Origin: Bacteroidota bacterium
GTDB taxonomy: Bacteria > Bacteroidota > Bacteroidia > Bacteroidales > GCA-2711565
DNA length: 33,838 nt
Assembly (NCBI GenBank): GCA_003353955.1
Contig: PIVJ01000026.1
Coordinates: forward strand, 1-33,838
Direction of reading: 5' to 3'
A program made the translations under genes and the position numbers. The notes under the pieces were generated by a model that did not search any database, had not been told where the DNA came from, and was given only the letters and a program-made list of their open reading frames with translations. Shown here one piece after another: positions 1-9,369 of this stretch. Each line of letters starts with the position of its first letter. Within the stretch, counting starts at the first letter, position 1.

Positions 1-55
1 TTGATTTTACTGGTCTGGATTTTGATTTTGGGTGCTGCAAGCCTATTTTTGTTGC

Positions 56-160
56 ATGTTTATACGAAAAAATAAAAATAGGTCAGGAAGTATATCGGTT
101 CAGATTATTTCCAAATCGACAGGGGTGGTGACCGAAAAGTGTTGTATAATCATTTGTTAA
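56..160 (+). pseudogene. IS1634-like transposase N-terminal fragment
   Basis: An ATG at 56 opens a 34-codon frame whose first ~28 residues read MFIRKNKNRSGSISVQIISK and then a Lys/Thr/Gly-rich stretch. This resembles the conserved beginning of IS1634-family (IS4 superfamily) transposases, which typically start M(F/Y)(V/I)RKKKNRSGS-. The family protein is several hundred residues long, so only the extreme N-terminus remains; the frame ends in a TAA at 158-160 and is followed directly by a fragment of a different-looking transposase. Recognition is by motif memory only, without a database search. No terminal inverted repeat or target duplication could be defined because the window begins 55 bases upstream. 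Confidence 0.5.
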
Positions 161-369
161 ACAGAGGGTCAAAGAAAAGGTTTATCATCCGCATGGTGGG
201 GAGTAGGCATCTGATTTGTGGAAGATCAACTCTGTCTGCAAATGAGCTTGCCATTAACTGCCCTTGTTCTTATCAAGATACGATCGTCAAAGAAAAAAAT
301 GGTGAAGAGAAAGTGCTTCATATAAGCTACGGATATAAAAAAGTAAAACTGTCCGATTTTTTCTGTTGA
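139..369 (+). pseudogene. DDE (IS4-type) transposase internal fragment
   Basis: This 76-codon open frame contains KKRFIIRMVGSRHLICGR, then an ELA..CP segment and a KVL-ISYGYKKVKL segment. This is the pattern seen in the central part of IS4-type DDE transposases, where a 'RF(V/I)IR(L/M)xGxRHL' block is followed by a 'GYRxVRLP' block. There is no N-terminal DNA-binding region and no C-terminal catalytic Glu region, so it is a dead fragment. Its right end runs into the truncated HMG-CoA reductase gene (opposite strand) at about 345-355, which makes it a plausible agent of that truncation. The family assignment is tentative; the first ~7 codons probably do not belong to it. Confidence 0.45.
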
Positions 370-702
370 AATAATTTCTGCCTTAAATCCACCTCGTTCA
401 GCCCAAAATTTTGCACTACTTGACGCTGCCGCAATAACTGAACTCTCTTCAATCACCATTGGAATCATATAATTTTTACCATTGATGGTCATGTTGGGAG
501 CTACTCCAAAAGGAAAGTAAAAATTCGATATTGTATTCTCACTAAACTCATCAAAGAGTTTTTGTTTTTGGTTGTCTGAATGCCAGAAATCTTTAAGTTC
601 TTCCAAAGCCAAAGCTGAATCTTGGAAATGATCAGCTACCAATTTTAATTTCTCTTCCTTGGTTAATTTTGAAAAGCCCTTAATGCTATTATTTAAGAAC
701 AT
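349..702 (-). pseudogene. truncated class II HMG-CoA reductase
   Basis: Reading leftward from an ATG at 702-700, the frame encodes MFLNNSIKGFSKLTKEEK, then FSENTISNFYFPFGVAPN, a stretch NGKNYMIPMVIEESSV with AAASSSAKFW, and finally RGGFKAEIISTEKIGQ. These are the N-terminal blocks of class II (degradative-type) HMG-CoA reductase, including the ENTISNF-GVAPN and EESSVVAAASKAAKFW signatures around the HMG-CoA site. About 118 residues remain of a protein normally ~430 long; similarity stops after IGQ (about 349) and the frame then runs antisense through transposase debris to a stop at 226. The NAD(P)H-binding and catalytic Asp/His regions are gone, so it cannot be active. An in-frame upstream extension to 834 exists but shows no family similarity. 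Confidence 0.8.
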
Positions 703-1171
703 TAGTATTATTTTTTCTGCAAAGAAAATTGATTTATTAGAATGTTGGACTGCTTCTAAATAGCCATCTAAATATAATGATGATAACGAGAATAATGGGA
801 TTGTTTTATTAGACAATCTTAAACATAATAGCAATTACAGCAAACAACTTTGGGGAATCTTCCTGAGGAATATCTATACCTGGATTCTACAATTGATTGA
901 GATAAGGCTCACTATCTACAATCATTAACAAGCTGTAGTAGTTTTATTGATATTAAATGTAAAGTTGGTATCATAGGTGTTTTGGGTTTTGATGTGCTAT
1001 TAGTTTTAATGGAACAAAGCTACGGTGTGAATGAGCGGAAGGAAAATGATTAAATTAGATTAAACCACTACGGCTTAAAAATAATTGTCTATAAAGCTAC
1101 CACAAGTGTATTTTATTTGAAATATTGGGTTGTAATCTGAATCTGAGAAAGTGAGGATGATGTGCTTAAAA
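703..1171. other. intergenic stretch without recognisable gene
   Basis: About 470 bases between the HMG-CoA reductase remnant and the groEL terminator. I read both strands in all frames and found only short frames with no family resemblance, no tRNA-like cloverleaf and no repeated unit. Given the debris on its left, it may be further degraded coding sequence, but nothing supports a specific origin. Confidence 0.5.
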
Positions 1172-1210
1172 TTCAAAAGCCATCCCGAAGAATTCGGGAT
1201 GGCTTTTGAA
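1172..1210 (-). terminator. rho-independent terminator of groES-groEL
   Basis: A perfect 15-bp stem AAAAGCCATCCCGAA / TTCGGGATGGCTTTT with a 3-base loop GAA lies 20 bases beyond the groEL stop on the minus strand; flanking bases extend the pairing by up to three more pairs. A/T tracts on both sides mean it could stop transcription from either direction. Confidence 0.85.
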
Positions 1211-1229
1211 AATTTGATTATTTGTTTGT

Positions 1230-2873
<1,644 letters not shown>

Positions 2874-2904
2874 TTTTTTAAGGTTTTATATTTTTAAATT
2901 ATAA

Positions 2905-3183
2905 TTAAACAATAGCAACAATGTCAGACTCACGCATGATTAAATAGTCGTTGCCATCAATTGAAATCTCTGTACCACTATATTTTCCATAAAGTACATT
3001 GTTACCAACTTTAACAGTTATTGGTTCATCTGGTTTTCCAGGCCCTACTGCCAAAACAACACCTTTCTGTGGTTTTTCTTTGGCTGTATCAGGGATGATA
3101 ATTCCACCCGCGGTTTTTTCTTCAGCAGCAGCTGCTTCAATAATCACTCTGTCGGCCAGAGGTTTGATGTTTAGTTTTCCCAT
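2905..3183 (-). CDS. groS: co-chaperonin GroES (10 kDa)
   Basis: This 92-residue protein has the GroES fold signature: [20 protein letters not shown], which includes the mobile loop that docks to GroEL, then [19 protein letters not shown] and a C-terminal [13 protein letters not shown] strand. It forms the heptameric lid over the GroEL cavity. It is first of the groES-groEL pair. A Bacteroidota -7 box (TACTTTTG) lies about 25-35 bases upstream, and the preceding secG unit ends in its own hairpin, so groES probably has its own promoter. The length is normal and there are no anomalies. Confidence 0.97.
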   Translation of the reverse strand: MGKLNIKPLADRVIIEAAAAEEKTAGGIIIPDTAKEKPQKGVVLAVGPGKPDEPITVKVGNNVLYGKYSGTEISIDGNDYLIMRESDIVAIV

Positions 3184-3209
3184 TTTCTTAATTTTTATGA
3201 TTAAATCTT

Positions 3210-3246
3210 CAAAAGTATAAATGCCTCTTTACACATTTTGTGCCAA
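3210..3246 (-). promoter_or_regulatory. putative groES promoter
   Basis: On the minus strand, 3217-3210 reads TACTTTTG, an exact match to the Bacteroidota -7 consensus TAnnTTTG, placing transcription start roughly 15-20 bases ahead of the groES ATG. The next TTG upstream is within TTGGCAC (3246-3240), at a 26-base spacing that is long for the usual ~19. TTGGCAC also equals a sigma-54 -24 element, but its -12 partner (GTGTA) lacks the invariant GC. Confidence 0.45.
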
Positions 3247-3255
3247 TTGAAAATT

Positions 3256-3295
3256 CAAAAAAAAATGTCAGAATTTATGACAATCTGACATTTAC
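3256..3295 (-). terminator. terminator after secG
   Basis: On the minus strand AAATGTCAGA and TCTGACATTT form a 10-bp stem around a loop of about 11 bases, followed immediately by an uninterrupted T-run. It lies about 20 bases past the secG stop and ahead of groES, separating the two transcription units. Confidence 0.75.
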
Positions 3296-3312
3296 GTTTT
3301 TATGTTATTTTT

Positions 3313-3657
3313 TTATTTCCCCTCTTCTCTTGGAGGCGGTTCCTGGTAATTAGTGATTGGAATTGCATGTTGAGAGCCTTCAATTTGATCTCTCAACTCT
3401 GTATCTACCACATTTTGTGAATCTCCACTTCTGGGAATTACAAAAATTGTAAATAAGCTTAAGAATAAAAGTGCAATTGCTAGAGTCCATGTTGATTTTT
3501 CAAGAAAATCGGCAGTTTTTCTAACGCCCATATACTGATTAGAGCCAGAAAAATTTGAGGCTAATCCTCCACCTTTTGAGTTCTGAACCAGTACAACTAA
3601 AATAAGTAAGATGCAGGTGATAAGAATCAGGACTGATACCAAAATATATGTGCCCAT
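3313..3657 (-). CDS. secG: preprotein translocase subunit SecG
   Basis: This 114-residue protein has two membrane spans (about 5-24 and 56-74) separated by the SecG hallmark loop VLVQNSKGGGLASNFSG. It is the small accessory subunit of the SecYEG inner-membrane channel. The C-terminal ~35 residues are hydrophilic and Pro/Glu-rich, a common extension in Bacteroidota. It sits 20 bases downstream of the coiled-coil/TPR-like gene in an order (sigma-54 activator, lptE, TPR-like, secG) that groups export and envelope-assembly functions. Confidence is high from the loop motif and topology. Confidence 0.93.
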   Translation of the reverse strand: MGTYILVSVLILITCILLILVVLVQNSKGGGLASNFSGSNQYMGVRKTADFLEKSTWTLAIALLFLSLFTIFVIPRSGDSQNVVDTELRDQIEGSQHAIPITNYQEPPPREEGK

Positions 3658-3677
3658 TGTTTTTTGTTTTTCAGGTT

Positions 3678-4430
3678 TTAGATTTCTTTTTCTATTCTCT
3701 CAATTTGAGCTGCAAAGTAACTACTTTTTTCCGGATATTTCAAACCTAATTTATTATAAATTTTAATTGACTTCTCTTTATAGCCTTGGTCATAGTATAT
3801 TTGAGCCAAAGTCTCACTCACAATATTTTCTTGGTCGACGATACTTTGATGCGCATATTCAATGGCGTCGTAAAATTCAGACTGGCTTCTGCTAATACTC
3901 GGCGTAGTATGAATAAATTGGTCAATTAACTCAAGTTTTGTTTTTGCCTGATTATCATTCTTGAGTTGTTCTATTTCTATCGGATCTTTGGATTTGGCTT
4001 TAGATGTGATGCGCTTTGCTTCTTTTTTTGTCCGCTCAATCTCAGTAAGTTTCTTTTCAATACGGGCTTTTAGTTCTTCAATTTTTTCAGAATCTTTCCG
4101 CGCTTTTTCTTGAAATTCTTTATCAATTATTGTTGCTTGATCATCTTTTACCTTTTCTGTAAATTCATCAGGAAATTCAATTTTCTTCAGGCTGTTGCCC
4201 AGATTGTCTATCAATAACCTCAAAACTTTTCGGTTTGCCGCCAATGAAGCACTCATGCCCAGTTGTGTTTCAAACTGTATGTTTTTTTCCTTAAAGAGAT
4301 TTAAAGTAAGTAAGGTATTAATGGATGCACAATATGGATAATCTGTAGTTAAAATGCGTAGTTCATTTATGGTATCTGTATTTAAGTTTACCGGTGTAAT
4401 TAAATAGTCAATGAACTGTTCTTGTTTCAT
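3678..4430 (-). CDS. hypothetical coiled-coil/TPR-like protein
   Basis: This 250-residue protein has no signal peptide or membrane span. Residues 1-60 include a YPYCASINTLLTLNLF block, residues ~110-160 are a highly charged Lys/Glu coiled coil, and the C-terminus (about 200-245) reads like one or two TPR helices, with LAQIYYDQGYKEKSIKIYNK at its core. This N-terminal block / charged linker / TPR build recurs in Bacteroidota proteins encoded next to secG and lptE. Its role is unknown; the neighbourhood suggests a cytosolic partner in export or envelope assembly, which is an inference. The gap of about 100 bases from lptE contains no terminator, so it is probably in the same operon. Confidence 0.75.
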   Translation of the reverse strand: MKQEQFIDYLITPVNLNTDTINELRILTTDYPYCASINTLLTLNLFKEKNIQFETQLGMSASLAANRKVLRLLIDNLGNSLKKIEFPDEFTEKVKDDQATIIDKEFQEKARKDSEKIEELKARIEKKLTEIERTKKEAKRITSKAKSKDPIEIEQLKNDNQAKTKLELIDQFIHTTPSISRSQSEFYDAIEYAHQSIVDQENIVSETLAQIYYDQGYKEKSIKIYNKLGLKYPEKSSYFAAQIERIEKEI

Positions 4431-4530
4431 GTGTCTATAATTTGATTCTTAATTACCACCTGGAGTATCCATGTTATAGTCATTCCTTTGTGTGAGAACT
4501 TGTTTGCATGGATGTTTCATATTAATGGTT

Positions 4531-5037
4531 TTACCAGTTGACAACTGTTTTATTAAATATTTCATCAACAATTTTATCTACAATTTTCTCAATCAAATCA
4601 TCTTGTATGGAGTTTAAATCTTCAGTACTCGAATAATCTTCATATTGCGTAAAACCACTTGATTCAAAATCTTTCGAAGGATCATATCTATTAATGTAAT
4701 CCACCTTTACTGTAATACTTAATCGGTTTTGTGCTGCCTTATCACCCTGAATCGCCTGTGGCGTTATACTATAATCTGATATGTGTCCAATAACTTGCAA
4801 GTCACCATCTGAGGTAGCAATATTAAGTGCAGTTTGTGAAGAAAAGCGATCTTTTAACGCATCTGTCAAAATTTGACTTAGTGAGGATTCAATTAATGCA
4901 GCTTTATTTTCAAAATAGCTGATAGATATTGTTTTTGCCTGAGCTGGGATATCGGCACCAGTAAATTTATAAAAACATCCTGTAATTGAAAGGACGATAA
5001 ATGATAGTAGAAGAAATTTAAGCTTGCTATGTGACAT
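4531..5037 (-). CDS. lptE: LPS-assembly lipoprotein LptE-like
   Basis: This 168-residue protein has a lipoprotein signal peptide with lipobox SITGC (Cys21), followed by FYKFTGADIPAQAKTISISY and a long region with LTDALKDRFSSQT, the LptE/LptE-like secretin-partner pattern (DUF4136/LptE superfamily in Bacteroidota). LptE plugs the LptD barrel that delivers LPS to the outer leaflet. It starts only 4 bases beyond the stop of the sigma-54 activator, so translation is coupled. The assignment rests on length, lipobox, the conserved FYKF opening and the syntenic position. Confidence 0.82.
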   Translation of the reverse strand: MSHSKLKFLLLSFIVLSITGCFYKFTGADIPAQAKTISISYFENKAALIESSLSQILTDALKDRFSSQTALNIATSDGDLQVIGHISDYSITPQAIQGDKAAQNRLSITVKVDYINRYDPSKDFESSGFTQYEDYSSTEDLNSIQDDLIEKIVDKIVDEIFNKTVVNW

Positions 5038-5041
5038 AAAT

Positions 5042-6268
5042 CTATTTTATATTATATTCTTTAATTTTCCTGTATAAGGTTCTTTCAGAGATGCCTAATT
5101 CATTTGCTGCGTTTTTACGCTTCCCTTTGTGTTTTTCCAAGGCCATTCTAATCATGTCAATTTCTTTCTTTTGGAGTGATAATGACTCTTCAAGAACTTC
5201 GGAATGGTGGATAGGGCCACCATCGTTTTCATCTAACCTTTGTTGAATTTCAATTTTGTTAGGCTCAGATGAATCACTCTTAGTATCCTGATATAATTGC
5301 TTAATTAATTGGGCATTATTTTCTGAACCATTTTCCAAACTTTCACTTTCAAGAATATCAACCACTACTTTCTTCAGCTCATTAATATCTTTTTTCATAT
5401 CGAATAATACTTTATAAAGTATGTCGCGCTCAGAAAAATCCTCTTTCTCCTTTCCTTTATTATAAAGAACCGGTAAATCGTTACCAATGCCTCCGGGTAA
5501 ATATTTTTGAAGAATAACTTCATTGATATCACGTTGTTCCTCAATGATCGAAATTTGTTCGGTAGTATTTTTTAATTGTCGGATATTGCCATCCCAATGA
5601 TAATTGGAGAGCATAGAGACCGCATGTTCATCTAACTGCAATTGGGGCATTCGATACTTTTCGGCAAAATCGGCTGCAAACTTTCTAAACAATAAATAAA
5701 TATCGTCCTTTCTTTCTCTTAAGGGCGGAACATAAATTGGAACTGTATTTAATCGGTAAAATAAATCCTGGCGAAATTTTCCGTCAGCTATTGCCTCAGG
5801 AATATTTATATTGGTTGCTGCAACAATCCGTACATCTGTTTTTATCACCTTAGATGAACCCACCTTAAAAAATTCGCCTGTTTCCAGTACCCTTAATAAT
5901 CGTACCTGGGTTGATAATGGTAGTTCTGCCACTTCATCTAAAAAGATGGTTCCTCCATTTGCTACTTCAAAATATCCTTTTCGGGCTTCATGAGCGCCTG
6001 TAAATGATCCCTTTTCATGACCAAAAAGTTCGGAATCAATAGTCCCTTCAGGAATTGCACCACAATTAACAGCGATATACGATCCGTGTTTCCGGGCACT
6101 TAACTGATGAACTATTTTAGGAAATACCTCTTTCCCCGTACCACTTTCACCCATAATAAAAACCGAAATATCGGTGGGCGCAACTTGCCGTGCAATATCA
6201 ATCGCTCTGTCGAGTAAAGTGGAATTACCAATAATTCCGAATCGTTGTTTTAATGTTTGAATCTCCAT
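5042..6268 (-). CDS. sigma-54-dependent transcriptional activator
   Basis: This 408-residue bacterial enhancer-binding protein begins almost directly with the AAA+ domain. Walker A GESGTGKE is at 40-47, the sigma-54-contacting loop is GSFTGA at 87-92 (Ser for the usual Ala), Walker B GGTIFLDE is at 105-112, and the R-finger region contains FRQDLFYRLN. A charged linker of ~100 residues follows, and then a Fis-type helix-turn-helix at the C-terminus (AANELGISERTLYRKIKEYN). There is no receiver, GAF or PAS domain at the N-terminus, so activity must be set by level or by a partner. It heads the operon with lptE, the TPR-like gene and probably secG. The regulon is not evident from the sequence. 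Confidence 0.93.
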   Translation of the reverse strand: MEIQTLKQRFGIIGNSTLLDRAIDIARQVAPTDISVFIMGESGTGKEVFPKIVHQLSARKHGSYIAVNCGAIPEGTIDSELFGHEKGSFTGAHEARKGYFEVANGGTIFLDEVAELPLSTQVRLLRVLETGEFFKVGSSKVIKTDVRIVAATNINIPEAIADGKFRQDLFYRLNTVPIYVPPLRERKDDIYLLFRKFAADFAEKYRMPQLQLDEHAVSMLSNYHWDGNIRQLKNTTEQISIIEEQRDINEVILQKYLPGGIGNDLPVLYNKGKEKEDFSERDILYKVLFDMKKDINELKKVVVDILESESLENGSENNAQLIKQLYQDTKSDSSEPNKIEIQQRLDENDGGPIHHSEVLEESLSLQKKEIDMIRMALEKHKGKRKNAANELGISERTLYRKIKEYNIK

Positions 6269-6433
6269 TATTTTATTCTACAACTAACAATTCACAAAGA
6301 TACGCTTAGCAACTAAAAAAGAGGGTTCAAATAAGAATCATTTTTACTAATTGCCATAAAATTACAAAACTTCGTTGAAAATCAAAATTATCTATTTAAT
6401 GAAATCACTTGATTTAGATTCGAAATCTGATGA

Positions 6434-8914
6434 TCATATTGATGGCTGTTTTCTGATAACCGCTTGTAAGTTTTGTTCAAATGCCTTCATTATTTTATTC
6501 ATCACTTTATCAACTATTTTGTCTGTTAAAGTTTGATGTTGATCTTGCAAAATAAAACTGACAGCGTAAGATTTTTTATCTTTTTCAATGTTGACGCCTT
6601 CATAAATATCAAAAAGTGACACTGCTATTAAAAGTTTTCGTTCGGTTTGAAATGCCAGTTTTTTTAATTCTTCAAATGTAATCTCCTTATTTAAAAGCAT
6701 GGCCAAATCTCGGCGAACTTCATGGAATTTGTTTATTTCCTGAAATTGAACCTTCGCTTTTCTAACAGCTTTAATGAGAAGCTCCCAATTAAAATCAGCA
6801 TAAAAGACTTCTTGTTTGATGTCAAATTGCTTTAATATTTTTTTTGCCAGCAAGCCAAAACTAACAATCGTATTATTATTTAATTCGTAGGATTGTCCAA
6901 AGCTGAAATTTTCATTGACCTGATTTGATATTTTTAAATTCGATGTATTTAACCCAATTCTTTTTAACACCTGATCAATATAAAATTTAGTAGTGAAAAA
7001 ATCTATATTTATAGATTCCTGCTGCCAACTTTCTAAACTTGTTTTACCTGATAATAGTATCGACAAATGTGTAGACTCGGTATATTTATTTAAAGGACCA
7101 CCTTGTTGGCTTTCATCTTTCTCAATTGCGTAAATCCTTCCAAATTCATAAAATCTCAGATCTGTATTTTTTCGATTTTGATTGTAAACAACAGATTCTA
7201 ACCCGCCGAACAATAAACTTTGGCGCATCACATTTAAATCAATACTCACCGGATTAAGTACATAAACATTGTTTTTAGCATTAATTGCATCACTCTTATC
7301 AGCATATTTTGAGTTAATTAATGAGTTGTTGATGATTTCATAAAAGCCGTTATCACTCAAATAATTTGCAATAAAATTCTGTGTTCTTTCTTTTTTATCT
7401 GTCGCATCTCTGTATGATAAAGATGAGTTCAGAGAATCTGAAATTTCGATATTGTTATATCCATAAATTCTGAGAATCTCCTCAATTACATCAGCTTCCC
7501 TAGTAACATCTACCTTATAAGTTGGGATTAAAAGGCTTAATCCAAGATCGGATTCAACTGTAATTTCAATTCCTAAGTTTACTAATATTCGTTTAATCTC
7601 CGATCGATCAATGACTTTTCCAATCAATCGATCAACATTGGTGTATTTTATGTCCACACTCCATTTTTCAATGGGCGTTGGATACATATCAATTATACGG
7701 CTTGAGGTTTTACCGCCTGCCAATTCCTGAAAAAGCAAACAAGCCCTTTTTAATGCGTATTCAGTAATATTGGGATCAGCTCCGCGCTCAAATCGAAAAG
7801 AAGCATCCGTTTGCAAGCCATGGTGTTTTGATGTTTTACGGATTGTGGATGCATCGAAATAGGCACTCTCCAGAAATATATTTTTCGTTGAGTTTGTGAC
7901 TCCGGATCCTAAACCGCCAAAAACTCCTGCGATACACATTCCGTTCTCCTGATTGCAGATCATCAAATCATCTTGGGTCAAACTACGTTCTATTTTATCC
8001 AGAGTAGTAAATGTTGTTTTATTTGCCAATTTTTTAATGGTCACTTTATCGCCTTTAATTGCATCTGCATCGAAGGCATGAAGTGGTTGCCCTGTTTCAA
8101 ATAACACAAAATTGGTTATATCAACTATATTGTTTATTGGTTTTAATCCCAATGAAGTTAATTGGTTTTTTAACCAGGCCGGCGATTCTTTCACTTCAAT
8201 TCCACTGATCGTAATTCCTGTATATCTAGGGCAAGCTTCCGAATCTTCAACTACGATGTCAATCAGACGCGATTCATCTTCAATCGTGAAATTCTCAATC
8301 GAAGGAATTTTTAAATTAGTTTTCTTTGTTGGATAATGATGATTTAAAACCGCAACTAAATCTCTGGCTACTCCAATATGAGAGGTAGCATCCGCGCGAT
8401 TAGGAGTTAGTCCGATTTCAAAAACATAATCCTCTTCAATCTCAAAGTAATCTTTTGCAAGCGAACCAATTTTTGCCTCAGGATTTAATACCATAATTCC
8501 GTCATGTTCAGTTCCCAGTCCAAGTTCATCTTCTGCACAAATCATTCCTTCCGAAACTTCACCCCGGATTTTTGATTTTTTAATCACAAAAGAATCATCA
8601 CCCAAATAAATTGTTGTACCTACAGTTGCAACCGGAACTTTTTGACCAACTTCTACATTAGGAGCTCCACAAACAATTGGTAAAATATGATCTCCACCTA
8701 CATCAACAGTTGTACACACTAATTTATCTGCGTTGGGGTGTTTGATTTTAGTCTTTACTTCGCCAATCACAACACCATTTAACGCACCTTTCACTGATTG
8801 AATCATTTCCCATCCTTCCACTTCAAGTCCACAATCAGTAAGTAATTCGGCCAACTTAACTGATTCAATGTCAACATTAATATATCGCTTTAACCAATTA
8901 TAGGAAATTTTCAT
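6434..8914 (-). CDS. pheT: phenylalanine--tRNA ligase beta subunit
   Basis: This is an 826-residue protein if begun at the ATG at 8914-8912, giving MKISYNWLKRYINVDIE, the canonical PheT opening. A frame open to 8968 would add 18 residues without family similarity. Domains in order: N-terminal B1 plus OB-fold tRNA-binding domain (VVIGEVKTKIKHPNADKLVC, about 48-67), B3/B4 editing domain (LTPNRADATSH; then NNIVDITNFVLFETGQPLHAFD), B5 domain, catalytic-like core with RFERGADPN, and C-terminal ferredoxin-fold anticodon-binding domain (FHEVRRDLAMLL). It pairs with PheS (not in the window) to charge tRNA-Phe. It is complete and of normal length. About 165 bases separate it from the sigma-54 activator, so it is likely a separate unit. 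Confidence 0.96.
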   Translation of the reverse strand: MKISYNWLKRYINVDIESVKLAELLTDCGLEVEGWEMIQSVKGALNGVVIGEVKTKIKHPNADKLVCTTVDVGGDHILPIVCGAPNVEVGQKVPVATVGTTIYLGDDSFVIKKSKIRGEVSEGMICAEDELGLGTEHDGIMVLNPEAKIGSLAKDYFEIEEDYVFEIGLTPNRADATSHIGVARDLVAVLNHHYPTKKTNLKIPSIENFTIEDESRLIDIVVEDSEACPRYTGITISGIEVKESPAWLKNQLTSLGLKPINNIVDITNFVLFETGQPLHAFDADAIKGDKVTIKKLANKTTFTTLDKIERSLTQDDLMICNQENGMCIAGVFGGLGSGVTNSTKNIFLESAYFDASTIRKTSKHHGLQTDASFRFERGADPNITEYALKRACLLFQELAGGKTSSRIIDMYPTPIEKWSVDIKYTNVDRLIGKVIDRSEIKRILVNLGIEITVESDLGLSLLIPTYKVDVTREADVIEEILRIYGYNNIEISDSLNSSLSYRDATDKKERTQNFIANYLSDNGFYEIINNSLINSKYADKSDAINAKNNVYVLNPVSIDLNVMRQSLLFGGLESVVYNQNRKNTDLRFYEFGRIYAIEKDESQQGGPLNKYTESTHLSILLSGKTSLESWQQESINIDFFTTKFYIDQVLKRIGLNTSNLKISNQVNENFSFGQSYELNNNTIVSFGLLAKKILKQFDIKQEVFYADFNWELLIKAVRKAKVQFQEINKFHEVRRDLAMLLNKEITFEELKKLAFQTERKLLIAVSLFDIYEGVNIEKDKKSYAVSFILQDQHQTLTDKIVDKVMNKIMKAFEQNLQAVIRKQPSI

Positions 8915-9057
8915 CGAAATTTGTTTTGTTATGGTCGGTAAAAGTAAGGAATTTATGACATTTTTCAATTCAAAAGCTAGTATGAAATTTCTTGATAAAG
9001 TACCGATTATATAATTTCAAGATGAAAAACTGATGGGTAGGTGATAAAAGAGCTCAT

Positions 9058-9259
9058 CTAAAAACTAAACTTAACCGACAGAAATATCTGTGACGGACGG
9101 AGCATATTGAGTAGATTCATAAACGGTGAATGCACTTGCCTGGTAATTTGCATAGGTTTTAGTATTGAAAACATTGTTCCATCGAAATTCCATATCAATT
9201 TTCTTTTTCGTAACGGTGTAGCGATAAAGCAGGTCAGCAAAAAAGTGAGTATGCAACAA
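9058..9259 (-). pseudogene. C-terminal scrap of TonB-dependent outer-membrane receptor
   Basis: Two overlapping minus-strand frames together read as the end of an outer-membrane beta barrel. The first gives DLLYRYTVTKKKIDMEF and RWNNVFNTKTY, then ASAFTVYEST; after a frame change near 9110 the second gives NMLRPSQIFLSVKFSF and a stop. 'NxFNTKxY' followed by 'LRPSQ-L-V-FSF' with a terminal Phe is the closing pattern of Bacteroidota TonB-dependent receptors. About 60 residues of an 800-1000-residue protein remain, with one frameshift and no N-terminus, plug or TonB box. It lies between pheT and recG. The exact receptor type cannot be told. Confidence 0.65.
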
Positions 9260-9369
9260 AAAGTTGAACGCAAAGATAAGCTATGCAGCTAATTTTTGTT
9301 TTTTGTTTAAAATTCTTTTAGAGATAAATTCGGACAGCTTATGTAAGACGTTTTACTAACGGAGTTTTA

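Noticed and set aside
1-75. Hydrophobic 24-residue frame from the first base to a TAA, as a possible 3' end of a membrane protein gene
   Set aside because: Too short to assign, and it overlaps the better supported transposase start at 56.
703-834. Upstream extension of the HMG-CoA reductase frame to an ATG at 834
   Set aside because: The added 44 residues show no family similarity; the known family start pattern begins at the ATG at 702.
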